Of a stretch of DNA of 64,000 bases, positions 34,776 to 45,067 are shown piece by piece. The stretch spans positions 62,001 to 126,000 of the forward strand of contig JAODAV010000001.1 of the NCBI GenBank assembly GCA_025463605.1, read 5' to 3'. This stretch comes from Rhodoglobus sp. Lineage in GTDB: Bacteria; Actinomycetota; Actinomycetes; Actinomycetales; Microbacteriaceae. The notes below the pieces were generated by a model. It worked only from the letters and a program-made list of their open reading frames with translations. It had not been told where the DNA came from and made no database searches. Numbering within the stretch: the first letter of the stretch is position 1; each line of letters opens with the position of its first letter. A program made the position numbers and the translations under genes.

Positions 34776-35549
34776 ATGGCTCTGTGGATCGGTACGGCGG
34801 TCGCGGTCGTCATTCTCGCGGCCATCGCGACCATCGGGCTGACGGCATTCCGAGTCCGGCAGCCACGCGCTGCACTCCTCGCGCTGGCTCGAGCGATCCT
34901 GCAACTCGGTGCGCTGAGCCTCGTGCTGACCGGCATACTCCGGGATCCGCTCTGGGTTGGCATCGGCCTCGCCGTGATGTTCGTCGCCGCTGTCGGCACA
35001 GCCGCCCGCCGTGCGCGCGCAACCAGGTCGGAGCTTCTTCCCCTGGGGCTGTCGATGCTCCTCGGACCGCTCGTCGTGATGTCGATCGTGTTCGTGACGG
35101 GTGCCATCGAGTTCTCACCCCGCTACGTGCTCGCGATCGGCGGCATCGTGATCGGCAACACGATGACCATCGCGATCCTTACGCAGCGGGTGTTCCGCAC
35201 TTCTGTTCGGGACCACTGGGACGAGGTAGAAGGATGGCTCGCCCTCGGCGCCGCCCCGCGCCAGTCGACCCTCGACCTCGGGCGCCGCGCAATCCACACC
35301 GCGCTTCTGCCCTCGGTCGACCAGACCCGCACGACCGGCATCGTCGTTCTTCCTGGCGCGTTCGTGGGCGCGATTTTCGCCGGAGCCTCACCGCTCGAAG
35401 CCGGGCGATTCCAAATCGTCGTGCTCGCGTGCGTCCTCGCCGCGGGAGGGCTCACGGCAGTGACCCTCACCCGGATGACCGGGGCGGTCGCGTTGCGGCC
35501 GGCAGACGAGTCCGCCTCTCCGGAAATGGTCTCACCCCGCTCGGCTTGA
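34776..35549 (+). CDS. FetB/UPF0014-type ABC permease
   Basis: A 257-residue membrane protein with six to seven helices. Family landmarks are RAILQLGALSLVL, GGIVIGNTMTIAILT and SVDQTRTTGIVVLPGAFVGAI. E. coli FetB works with the ATPase FetA in iron efflux and oxidative-stress resistance. No ATPase gene is adjacent, so the partner must be encoded elsewhere if this subunit is functional. Confidence 0.87.
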   Translation: MALWIGTAVAVVILAAIATIGLTAFRVRQPRAALLALARAILQLGALSLVLTGILRDPLWVGIGLAVMFVAAVGTAARRARATRSELLPLGLSMLLGPLVVMSIVFVTGAIEFSPRYVLAIGGIVIGNTMTIAILTQRVFRTSVRDHWDEVEGWLALGAAPRQSTLDLGRRAIHTALLPSVDQTRTTGIVVLPGAFVGAIFAGASPLEAGRFQIVVLACVLAAGGLTAVTLTRMTGAVALRPADESASPEMVSPRSA

Positions 35550-35679
35550 TTACGAGGCTGCGACGAAGGCTGCCCCGGCGAGAGTCAAGACATGACCTCG
35601 GCCGGCACAACAGCATCCCTGTGAAGATTCTCAGGCCGAATCTGGGGTTCCGCCAAGGTGCCGACGGGAGGCTTGACGC

Positions 35680-36339
35680 ATGATCTTCGATCCCCAAGCA
35701 TTCCTGACCGGGCTCGGCCCCGCCGTGCTTATCGGTCTCGCGATCGTGGTGTTCATCGAGTCCGGGGTGCTCTTCCCGTTCCTCCCGGGTGACTCGCTCC
35801 TGTTCACCGCGGGACTGCTCGTGGCCAGCAACGTCATCGGCGTGCCGATCTGGCTCGTGATCGTCGTCGCCTTCATGGCGGCCGCCGCGGGCGACCAAGT
35901 CGGCTACTTCCTCGGTCACCGATTCGGGCGCCGTTGGTTCACACCCGACGCCCGCGTGCTCAAGACTCGCTACCTCGACGAGGCGGAGAAGTTCTTCGCA
36001 AAGTACGGAGGCCCGGCGCTCATTCTGGGACGCTTCGTTCCCGTCGTGCGCACCTACGTCCCTCTTGCGGCAGGGACGTCGAGATACCACTACCCCAAGT
36101 TTCTCCTCTGGAACCTGACCGGCGCCGCTCTGTGGACCGTCGTGGTGACCACCCTCGGCGTTCTCCTCGGCCGGATTCCGCTCATTCGCGACCACATCGA
36201 CGTGATCTCGCTCATCATTGTGCTGGTATCAGTGTTGCCGATCGGGATCAGCGCCCTGATTCGAGTTCAGAAGAACCGACGCGAGCAGGCCGACGTGCTG
36301 AACCGCGACGATCAACTGTCGCCAACCCCCTTCCCATGA
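35680..36339 (+). CDS. DedA family membrane protein
   Basis: A 219-residue DedA protein. Characteristic segments are VVFIESGVLFPFLPGDSLLFTAGLL, AAAAGDQVGYFLGHRFGRR and GRFVPVVRTYVPLAAGTSRYHYPKF. DedA proteins help recycle undecaprenyl phosphate or other lipids and maintain membrane potential. The 130 bp upstream hold no gene that I can see. The gene stands alone. Confidence 0.92.
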   Translation: MIFDPQAFLTGLGPAVLIGLAIVVFIESGVLFPFLPGDSLLFTAGLLVASNVIGVPIWLVIVVAFMAAAAGDQVGYFLGHRFGRRWFTPDARVLKTRYLDEAEKFFAKYGGPALILGRFVPVVRTYVPLAAGTSRYHYPKFLLWNLTGAALWTVVVTTLGVLLGRIPLIRDHIDVISLIIVLVSVLPIGISALIRVQKNRREQADVLNRDDQLSPTPFP

Positions 36340-36392
36340 GACCCGTCGTGGGCACGGGACGAATTCGGAAGGCGCGCAGGCCTCCTCGGGGC

Positions 36393-37034
36393 TCAGCGCG
36401 CGAACGTGACGTGGATGACACCGCTCTCGGCAACCTCGGACGTGACGGCGTAGTCGCGCTCGAGCTCCCCCAGGTCATCCCAGAGTCCCGTCCCGCGTCC
36501 GAGCACGATCGGGGCGATCGCGACGTGAAGGCGATCCACGAGACCGGCGGCCAGGAAGTCGCGGGCGACGCTCGCTCCCCCGCCGATGCGCACGTCGGCC
36601 CCGCCGGCTAGCTCCTGCGCTCGCGCGAGAGCCGCCTGGGGGCTGGCGGCGAGGAACTCGAAGCGGGTGCCGTTGGCGAAATCGATCGGCGGGCGCTCCC
36701 GGTGGGTCAGCACGAGCACCGGCGCGCGGAATGGCGGCTCGTCGCCCCACCAGCCGCGCCAATCCGGGTCGTCCGGGAACGCGTGGAGTCCGAACATCCC
36801 GGCGCCCATGATCTCCGCGCCGACCCCGTCGAAGTACGCAGCGGCGTAGCGATCGTCGACGCCGGTGGTCCCCTCCCCCGTAGTGTCATGCAGCACACGC
36901 TCGCGGAAGGTTCTCGTCGCGATGTAGGCCGCCACGAGCCTCCCCCAGTGCTCGCCCATCGGATTCTCAGGCGTCTGGTGGGCCGGCATCGCGATGCCGT
37001 CGAGCGAGAGGTTGAGGTCGATGCGAACGGCCAT
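36393..37034 (-). CDS. Dihydrofolate reductase-like (RibD C-terminal) protein
   Basis: A 213-residue protein of the RibD-C/DHFR-like family that uses NADPH. It starts MAVRIDLNLSLDGIAM, with VGAEIMGAGMF, PVLVLTH and the nucleotide-binding ADVRIGGGASVARDFLAAGLVD, and ends IHVTFAR. The actual reductase substrate in these stand-alone proteins is generally unknown. Confidence 0.88.
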   Translation of the reverse strand: MAVRIDLNLSLDGIAMPAHQTPENPMGEHWGRLVAAYIATRTFRERVLHDTTGEGTTGVDDRYAAAYFDGVGAEIMGAGMFGLHAFPDDPDWRGWWGDEPPFRAPVLVLTHRERPPIDFANGTRFEFLAASPQAALARAQELAGGADVRIGGGASVARDFLAAGLVDRLHVAIAPIVLGRGTGLWDDLGELERDYAVTSEVAESGVIHVTFAR

Positions 37035-37142
37035 AGGATCCTTCCGGGCTCAAAGTCTACGCTGTACACATTGCCAGACCCGTGCAGCCCGGTCAATCGC
37101 TCGTCAATGATGGATGCCGTGCCTATCGTGCTGCGATGACCG

Positions 37143-37302
37143 CAGCGGGGACCCTATGGCTCGACGTGCCCCGGCAGGGACTCGACGCCCCACCGGCACG
37201 GCCGCCACATCGCGGTCACTCGAGAGTGCGGGCATTCCGTCAGGCGATGCGTCGCAACCGGCGCGGCGGGGACCCCTATGGTTCGAGGTGCCACACCGGG
37301 AT
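37143..37302. repeat. Imperfect repeat pair in the gene-free stretch beside tRNA-Leu
   Basis: The 316 bp between the DHFR-like gene and the tRNA contains no convincing gene. Two related segments occur: GGGGACCCTATGGCTCGACG (from 37147) and GGGGACCCCTATGGTTCGAG (from 37268). The first runs straight into an exact 20-bp copy of the tRNA 3' end; the second is followed by the diverged GTGCCACACCGGGA. Confidence 0.6.
37166..37185 (-). repeat. Exact 20-bp copy of the tRNA-Leu 3' end
   Basis: GTGCCCCGGCAGGGACTCGA at 37166-37185 is identical to 37351-37370, which encodes the acceptor 3' strand, T-stem and part of the T-loop of the tRNA. The copy lies 185 bp away on the 3' side of the gene, in the same orientation. 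This is the geometry left when an element integrates into or excises from a tRNA 3' end, or when the end is partly duplicated. Confidence 0.75.
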
Positions 37303-37352
37303 ACGGATTGTGTGAGGCGCGCTGCTTCGCGAGCCCACCCCGCACAATCCGT
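37303..37352 (-). terminator. Stem-loop immediately downstream of tRNA-Leu
   Basis: ACGGATTGTG (37303-37312) and CACAATCCGT (37343-37352) are perfect 10-bp inverted repeats around a 30-nt GC-rich loop, touching the last base of the tRNA. It may terminate or help process the ndh-tRNA transcript. No T-run follows. Confidence 0.45.
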
Positions 37353-37425
37353 GCCCCGGCAGGGACTCGAACCCTGACTGGGACGATTTTAAGTCGTCTG
37401 CCTCTGCCGATTGGGCTACCGGGGC
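37352..37425 (-). tRNA. tRNA-Leu (anticodon UAA)
   Basis: The minus strand folds as a 74-nt tRNA. The 7-bp acceptor is GCCCCGG/CCGGGGC and the 3-bp D-stem is GCC/GGC. The anticodon arm GACGA-CTTAAAA-TCGTC places UAA as the anticodon. The variable loop is short (CCAGT), and the T-arm is CAGGG-TTCGAGT-CCCTG. CCA is not encoded. The short variable loop is unlike textbook class II leucine tRNAs. It starts 4 bp after the ndh stop. Confidence 0.88.
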
Positions 37426-37429
37426 GTTC

Positions 37430-38815
37430 CTACCTCTTCGACGGCTCGCCGCCCACCGGCACCGGAGCGCCGACGGGATGCTCGTGGCCTTGGTGCTGCA
37501 CCCTGGGCCTCGACGCGAACTCCTGGAATGCGGCACGCGGGTTATCCCGCGCCTCGATGGCGACGACGTCGCGACGGACCAGGAAATTGATGATCCAGTT
37601 GCCGAAGACGCGGATCTTGCGCTCCCACATCGGCATGGCGAAGCCGTGGTATCCACGGTGCATGAACCACGCGATGAGGCCCTTGATGGCGATGTTGCCG
37701 GACTGGAATACGCCGTGGTACAGGCCGATGCCCGCAACGGCACCCTGGTTCTTGTGGAAGTACTCGCGCGGTGCTTCGCCGCGCAGGGTCGCCACGATGT
37801 TCTTCGCCATGAGCTTGCCTTGGCGCACCGCGTGTTGAGCGTTGGGTACGGTGTAACCGCCCACTCCGCCACCGGTCAGGTCGGGCACGGCGCTCACGTC
37901 GCCGGCGCCCCACGCGTCAGCGACGACGCCTTTGTCGTCGATGACGCGCAGGTCGGCCTGCACACGCAGGCGGCCCCGCTCTTCAACGGGGAGGTCGGTG
38001 TTGCGGATGACCGGGTTGGCCATGACACCGGCGGTCCACACGATCGTGTCCGCCTCGAAGGTCTCGCCTGTGGAGAGCTCGATCTTGCCGCCCACCGCCG
38101 ACGACAGTTGCGTGTCGAGGTGGATCTGGGCCCCGCGCTCGGCGAGGTTCTTGATCACCCAGAGGCTCGTCTTGAGCGACACCTCGGGCATGATGCGGCC
38201 CATTGCCTCGATGAGGTGGAAGTGCGTGTCATCGAACGTGATCGTCGGGTACAGCGGCAGAAGCGACGATGCCAGGCTGCGCAGCTCACCGAAGATCTCG
38301 ATGCCGGCGAAGCCGCCGCCGACCACGACGAAGGTCAGGAGCTTGTCGCGCTCCGGGCCGGGAGGGAGGTTGGATGCCCGGTCGAAGTTGCCGAGCAGCT
38401 GGTCGCGCACCGCGACCGCCTCCTCGATGTTCTTCATCCCGATCGCCTCGTCCGCGACACCCGGGATCGGGAACGTGCGCGAGACGGCGCCTGCGGTGAC
38501 AACGACGATGTCGTAGTCGAACTCGTAGGGCTCGCCGACCTGCGGCGTGATGGTCGCGCGCTTGGCGGCGTGGTTGATGCCCGTCACCCGAGCGGTGATC
38601 ACGGTCGTCTTCTTCAAGTGCTTGCGGTGCGAGACGAGGGCGTGCCTGGGCTCGATGGATCCTGCAGCCACCTCGGGAAGAAACGGCTGGTACGTCATGT
38701 ACGGCAGCGGGTCGACCACGTAGACGTCGGCCTCACCCCGGTTCAGCCACTTCTCGAGCTTGAGCGCGGTGTAGAAGCCGGCATAGCCGCCGCCGACGAT
38801 CAGGATTTTGGGCAC
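37430..38815 (-). CDS. ndh: Type II NADH dehydrogenase
   Basis: A 461-residue flavoprotein that passes electrons from NADH to menaquinone without pumping protons. The FAD motif is ILIVGGGYAGFY (4-15), the NADH motif FVVVGGGFAGIE, and the second FAD region DAWGAGDVSAVPD. The C-terminus has a membrane-associating amphipathic segment (IAIKGLIAWFMHRGYHG). The start is GTG. It follows the subtilase gene by 49 bp and ends 4 bp before tRNA-Leu. Confidence 0.94.
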   Translation of the reverse strand: MPKILIVGGGYAGFYTALKLEKWLNRGEADVYVVDPLPYMTYQPFLPEVAAGSIEPRHALVSHRKHLKKTTVITARVTGINHAAKRATITPQVGEPYEFDYDIVVVTAGAVSRTFPIPGVADEAIGMKNIEEAVAVRDQLLGNFDRASNLPPGPERDKLLTFVVVGGGFAGIEIFGELRSLASSLLPLYPTITFDDTHFHLIEAMGRIMPEVSLKTSLWVIKNLAERGAQIHLDTQLSSAVGGKIELSTGETFEADTIVWTAGVMANPVIRNTDLPVEERGRLRVQADLRVIDDKGVVADAWGAGDVSAVPDLTGGGVGGYTVPNAQHAVRQGKLMAKNIVATLRGEAPREYFHKNQGAVAGIGLYHGVFQSGNIAIKGLIAWFMHRGYHGFAMPMWERKIRVFGNWIINFLVRRDVVAIEARDNPRAAFQEFASRPRVQHQGHEHPVGAPVPVGGEPSKR

Positions 38816-38864
38816 GTGTGGTGGTCTCCAGGCTGGACGTACTGGGTGGGAGGAAGCTACTAAT

Positions 38865-40100
38865 CTACTCTGTCTTGCGCGGCGACCTGAAATGCCGCAC
38901 GGCGGCTACGGACAGCCACCCGAGGAGCCCCAGGAAGATGGCGATGACCCCGAGGGGCACGCCCACATTGCGCAGCATGTTGACCGTCGGGAGGATCGTG
39001 CCGAGCGGGTTCGCAGGCCCCGCGACCACCGGCGCCGGGGCGGGCTCGGGCTCGAAGGTGGGGATCGGCGTCGGCGTCACGGGGGCGCGGCGATAGATCG
39101 TGATCCACTCCGCGAGGTCACCCATCGGATTCGCGGTGACCGGATCGACGGTGGCGTTCACTGCGGCCTGGGCATCGATGAGTCCGAACCCGTAGATGGC
39201 GTCGGCCCCTTGGGCCCCCGCATCGCGGGCAGTGGCGACGACGCGATTGATGACGTTGGCTGCATCCAGTTCGGGATGGGCGGCTATCACGAGCGCGACG
39301 ATTCCCGACACGATGGGGGTTGCGCCGCTCGTGCCGTTCCAGCGCACGTGACCCCCTCCCGGCACGACACCGACGAGATCCTCGCTCGGGGCGGCGACCG
39401 CGATGGTCGTGCCCTGCGCGGAGGCGTCGAAGCTCGCCTCGCCGTTGATGTCGACGCCGGCGACCGTGAGCACGCCGGGCATCGTCGCGGGGGCTCCGAC
39501 TTGCGTCGTTCCGCTACCGCGATTGCCTGCCGCGGCGACGATGACGACGTTGTTCTGCATCGCATAGAGGAACGCGTCGTCCCAGCTCTCCGGCCACTCG
39601 AGCGTGTTGCGCGTGAGCGACATGTTGATGACATCGGCGCCCTGGTCGACCGCGAAGCGCACCGCCTCGGCGATCTGGTCGTCTGAACTCGTATTGCCCT
39701 GCCCGAATCCGATGGAGATGGCGAGGATGGATGCCGCGGGCGCCGAGCCGATCACTCCGTTGTCGCCGCCCGTGCCGCGACCCGCCGCGAGTGAGGCCAC
39801 CATGGTGCCGTGCTCGTTCTCGTCACCGACCGGAGTCTGGCCGTCGGGCGAGCCGAGCCCGGAGAAGTCCGCTCCGCCGACGACGGCGCCGGAGAGTTCG
39901 GCCACGGTTCCGTCGACGCCGGTGTCGATGAACGCGATGGTGACGCCTGCCCCTTGCGTGGTGTTCCAGGCGGCACGGATGCCGTACTCATCGAGCCAGT
40001 ACTCCTGGTCGCGCACAGCATCAGCCGTCGCTGCGCCGGCTCCGAAGATGACGGATGCCGCTACCGCCGCGAGTACGGCACCCGCCGCCCAGCGCTTCAC
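38865..40100 (-). CDS. Mycosin-like membrane-anchored S8 serine protease
   Basis: A 411-residue subtilase. A signal peptide (1-27, ending ATADA) precedes the catalytic domain with Asp59 (IAFIDTGVDG), His97 (NEHGTMVAS), oxyanion Asn193 (AAAGNRGS) and Ser258 (NGTSGATP). A Pro-rich linker (VTPTPIPTFEPEPAPAP) leads to a C-terminal helix (about 383-403) and a short basic tail, giving type I topology as in mycosins. No ESX secretion genes are in the window. The GTG start overlaps the DUF501 gene by 4 bp. Confidence 0.9.
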   Translation of the reverse strand: MKRWAAGAVLAAVAASVIFGAGAATADAVRDQEYWLDEYGIRAAWNTTQGAGVTIAFIDTGVDGTVAELSGAVVGGADFSGLGSPDGQTPVGDENEHGTMVASLAAGRGTGGDNGVIGSAPAASILAISIGFGQGNTSSDDQIAEAVRFAVDQGADVINMSLTRNTLEWPESWDDAFLYAMQNNVVIVAAAGNRGSGTTQVGAPATMPGVLTVAGVDINGEASFDASAQGTTIAVAAPSEDLVGVVPGGGHVRWNGTSGATPIVSGIVALVIAAHPELDAANVINRVVATARDAGAQGADAIYGFGLIDAQAAVNATVDPVTANPMGDLAEWITIYRRAPVTPTPIPTFEPEPAPAPVVAGPANPLGTILPTVNMLRNVGVPLGVIAIFLGLLGWLSVAAVRHFRSPRKTE

Positions 40101-40630
40101 GCCCGGCTCGCTTCGGCGGATGCCGCGCGCGCATAGTCCACGCACTCGCACACGTGCGGGCTCCATGCGGCTCGGGCGAGAGCGATGTCGCCGATGGGGT
40201 TCACACCGGGGCCGGCCGCGAGCGCGTGCCCCACGAGCGCGTGAAGGCACTTGACGCGATCGGGCATGCCGCCCGCGGAGATGCCCGCGATCTCATCGAC
40301 GACCTCGATGCTCTCGCGATCCGCGATGTAGGCGTCGTGCGCCGCGCGATAGGCGGCTGCCACGTCGTCGACGAGCAGGACCGCGAAGCCGGGCATCTCG
40401 CCTTCGGCCTCGAGTGTCGAGACGGCCGCGGTCGCGGCGGGGTGCGTGAGGTAGTAGAACGTGGGGAACGGCGTTCCGTCGGCAAGCCGAGGGCGAGTGG
40501 AGACGACGGTCGGGGCGCCGCACGCGCAACGGGCGGCGATCCCCACGACGTCGCGCGCGGGTCGGCCCAGCTGCAGCGAGACGGTGCGCACGTCATCGTC
40601 CGTGGGTGCCTCGAACGGCGGCCTGGTCAC
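40097..40630 (-). CDS. DUF501 family protein
   Basis: A 177-residue cytosolic protein with the family sequence VGIAARCACGAPTVVSTRPRL, TPFPTFYYLTHP and AGGMPDRVKCLHALVGHALAAGPGVNPIGD. Two cysteines in CACG and conserved His/Cys residues (VKCLH, HVCECVDY) could bind metal. It is widespread in Actinobacteria next to ftsB and enolase (Rv1025 position). The function is unknown. GTG start; 4-bp overlaps on both sides indicate coupling. Confidence 0.9.
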   Translation of the reverse strand: MTRPPFEAPTDDDVRTVSLQLGRPARDVVGIAARCACGAPTVVSTRPRLADGTPFPTFYYLTHPAATAAVSTLEAEGEMPGFAVLLVDDVAAAYRAAHDAYIADRESIEVVDEIAGISAGGMPDRVKCLHALVGHALAAGPGVNPIGDIALARAAWSPHVCECVDYARAASAEASRA

Positions 40631-41130
40631 TGTGCTCCCTCGACGCCGGGGGTGACGAGTTCGCTCGGTGGAGCATCCGTCAGCCCTGCCGTATAGATCG
40701 ACGAGAGGAGCGAGCGAACCCAGTCGACTTGCGTGGTCTGGATCTGGTCGCTGATGGGAAGTCCGTCCGAGGTGGTGGGTGCGCTCGGGTCGCCGACGAC
40801 GATGTAGCTCACGTCGCCTGGGTAGACGTAGAACAGGCGTTCGCGCGCCTGGGCCTCGATGTACGCGGGATCGCTCCAGCGCGCGACGTTGCCGGTGAGC
40901 TGCTGCACCGACTGGTCGGCCTCGGCGACCGCCTGCTCGAGCTGGGAGATCTGCTGCCGTTGCTCGATGAAAATGCGCAGGTTCGGTGCGAGCACGACCA
41001 CGGCGAGCACGAGAAGCCCGAGCATGAGCAGCGTGAATCCCGACAGGCGGATAGTGCGCAGCCAGTGATCTGGCGCGCTCTCCTCCGGCAGCCTGACGGC
41101 CACCCTCTCAGTCGTGCCGCGTCGAGCCAT
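40627..41130 (-). CDS. ftsB: FtsB/DivIC-like septum formation initiator
   Basis: A 167-residue bitopic division protein with a basic cytoplasmic N-terminus, one helix (about 28-49, SGFTLLMLGLLVLAVVVLAP) and an extracytoplasmic coiled coil (RIFIEQRQQISQLEQAVAEAD). The family motif RWSDPAYIEAQARERLFYVYPGD follows, then an extended C-tail. It is the FtsB-FtsL-FtsQ complex component. It is located 31 bp after enolase, as in many Actinobacteria. Confidence 0.92.
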   Translation of the reverse strand: MARRGTTERVAVRLPEESAPDHWLRTIRLSGFTLLMLGLLVLAVVVLAPNLRIFIEQRQQISQLEQAVAEADQSVQQLTGNVARWSDPAYIEAQARERLFYVYPGDVSYIVVGDPSAPTTSDGLPISDQIQTTQVDWVRSLLSSIYTAGLTDAPPSELVTPGVEGAQ

Positions 41131-41161
41131 GGACTAGATGGTAAGCGGTCGCTCTGGGTAA

Positions 41162-43288
<2,127 letters not shown>

Positions 43289-43292
<4 letters not shown>

Positions 43293-43726
43293 GCTGCGCT
43301 CCCCAGAATGCGCATGCCGTTGGCGATGAGCACGTCGAGTTGTGCGGCGAGCGCGCTCTCGTCGACGCCCTCGTCGAGACCCGACTGGTGGTGTTCGAGT
43401 CCGACCCACGCGCTGTCGACGAGCGCAGAGCCCCGGGCGGTGAATCGCACGACGTTGGCGCGGGCATCGTCGGGATCGGGGGCGACCGCGAGCAGGCCTC
43501 GCTCCACGAGGGCGGACACGCGTTGGGTGATCGAGGCGCGTGACACGGCGAGGTTGGCCGCGATCGCCTGCTGGCTCGTGTGCCCGAGCACGCGCACCAT
43601 GAGCAAGACGGCGAAGTGCGAGTAGTGGATGCCGTGCTCGCGCACGAGGTAGTCGTCGGCCACGCGATCGATGAGCACGGTGGCGCGGTGGAGCTTGAAG
43701 GCGGTACTCGCGGTGAGGTCAGTCAT
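43289..43726 (-). CDS. MarR family transcriptional regulator
   Basis: A 145-residue MarR protein. The winged-helix core is HYSHFAVLLMVRVLGHTSQQAIAANLAVSRASITQRVSALVERGLL with the beta-wing residues DPDDARANVVRFTARG. A palindromic operator lies immediately upstream of its start, suggesting autoregulation. It is coupled to the downstream hydrolase gene by a GTGA overlap. Confidence 0.92.
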
Positions 43727-43728
43727 AT

Positions 43729-43744
43729 TGTTAAGTAGTTAACA
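43729..43744 (-). promoter_or_regulatory. MarR operator candidate
   Basis: TGTTAA-GTAG-TTAACA is a perfect 6-bp inverted repeat, AT-rich in a GC-rich genome, ending 3 nt upstream of the marR ATG. The size and symmetry fit a MarR-dimer site, and its overlap with the initiation region suggests direct autorepression. Confidence 0.65.
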
Positions 43745-43761
43745 GTATGAGACAGCGCGTG

Positions 43762-45051
43762 TCAACCGATCGGCTTGAACTCGAGTTCTGTCGTGGATGC
43801 GCTGACCGCCGCATACTCCGTGAACCCCGACGCCGCGAGTTGCGCGAGCAGCGGCGCCAGGTTGCGCGGACGCCGCTCGATGCGCACCCTCCGCCCTTCA
43901 CCGATGAGCCGAGCCTGCAGCGCCACGAGATCGGCGGGCGACACACCGTCGTGAATGAGGGCGACGGCATCCCCCTTCTCTTCGATGGGAAGCGAGACGA
44001 GATCTACGAGCCGCTCGAAACCGAGCGAGAAACCCGCCGCGGGAACATCGCTGCCGAGGAAACGCCCGATCATGCCGTCGTAGCGACCACCCCCGCCGAG
44101 GGAGTAACCGAAGTCGCGGTGGGCGACCTCGAAGATCGCTCCCGTGTAGTAGCCCATTCCGCGCACGAGCCACGGATCGAATTGCACAACGGGTCTGCCC
44201 ACGACCTCATTGACCGCGCGGGCGATCCCGGCGAGCTCGGCGATAACGGTGCCGTCGGCGCCGGGCGGCATCACGCGCTCGATGTCCGCTGGGGTTGCAG
44301 GCACCTCGAGTGAGCTGCTCTCAATCCCATCGCGATCGACGAGGAGTGTGGTGAGGTAGTCCTTTATCTCGGGGGCGGCCGGGCCGAAGCCCTTGTCGTG
44401 GAGCTCGTCGACGATCCCCGCGATTCCGATCTTGTCGAGCTTGTCGAGCGTCACGAGAACGTGTTCGGTCTCCTCGGCGGGGATGCCCCAACCCTCGATC
44501 ATCGCTGTGAGCAGTCGGCGATCGTTGATCCTGATCGTGTAATCGTCCATGCCGAGCTTGTCGAGCGTCGCGACCGTCGCCGTGATGAGCTCGACCTCGG
44601 CGATCGCGCCCGACTCCCCGATGATGTCGATGTCGCACTGCACGAACTGCCGGTAGCGGCCCTTCTGCGGGCGCTCCGCTCGCCAGACCGAGCCGATCTG
44701 AATCGAGCGGAAGACCGACGGCAGCTCTGCGCGGTGGCTCGCATAGAAGCGCGCGAGCGGAACGGTCAGGTCGAAGCGCAAGCCGAGATCGGCCAGCTCG
44801 AGCGGCTCGGTCACCGCTGCGAGGTGCTCGGTGGTGAGCCCGCGCTTCATGACGGCGAAGGCGAGCTTCTCGTTGTCGCCGCCGAGACCGGCATGCAAGC
44901 GCTCGCTGTCTTCTACGACGGGGGTCTCGATCTCGTCGAAACCGTGGGCACGATAGGTGCTCCGGATGACGCCGAGCACACGTTCGCGGTGCGCCTTGTC
45001 TGCCGGCAGGAAGTCGCGCATTCCGCGCGGAGGGTTCACGGAAGACGCCAT
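43762..45051 (-). CDS. hisS: Histidyl-tRNA synthetase
   Basis: A 429-residue class II aminoacyl-tRNA synthetase. Motif 1 region PPRGMRDFLPADK, motif 2 region GSVWRAERPQKGRYRQFVQCDID, histidine-specific LVRGMGYYTGAIFE and motif 3 GGGGRYDGMIGRF plus GFSLGFERL are all present, followed by a C-terminal anticodon-binding domain. It lies 16 bp downstream of the TetR gene on the same strand. Confidence 0.96.
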   Translation of the reverse strand: MASSVNPPRGMRDFLPADKAHRERVLGVIRSTYRAHGFDEIETPVVEDSERLHAGLGGDNEKLAFAVMKRGLTTEHLAAVTEPLELADLGLRFDLTVPLARFYASHRAELPSVFRSIQIGSVWRAERPQKGRYRQFVQCDIDIIGESGAIAEVELITATVATLDKLGMDDYTIRINDRRLLTAMIEGWGIPAEETEHVLVTLDKLDKIGIAGIVDELHDKGFGPAAPEIKDYLTTLLVDRDGIESSSLEVPATPADIERVMPPGADGTVIAELAGIARAVNEVVGRPVVQFDPWLVRGMGYYTGAIFEVAHRDFGYSLGGGGRYDGMIGRFLGSDVPAAGFSLGFERLVDLVSLPIEEKGDAVALIHDGVSPADLVALQARLIGEGRRVRIERRPRNLAPLLAQLAASGFTEYAAVSASTTELEFKPIG

Positions 45052-45067
45052 GCGACGATTCTCGCAG

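Noticed and set aside
37082..37377. Small open frames between the DHFR-like gene and the tRNA
   Set aside because: They run through partial tRNA copies and repeats, with no ribosome-binding site or codon bias.
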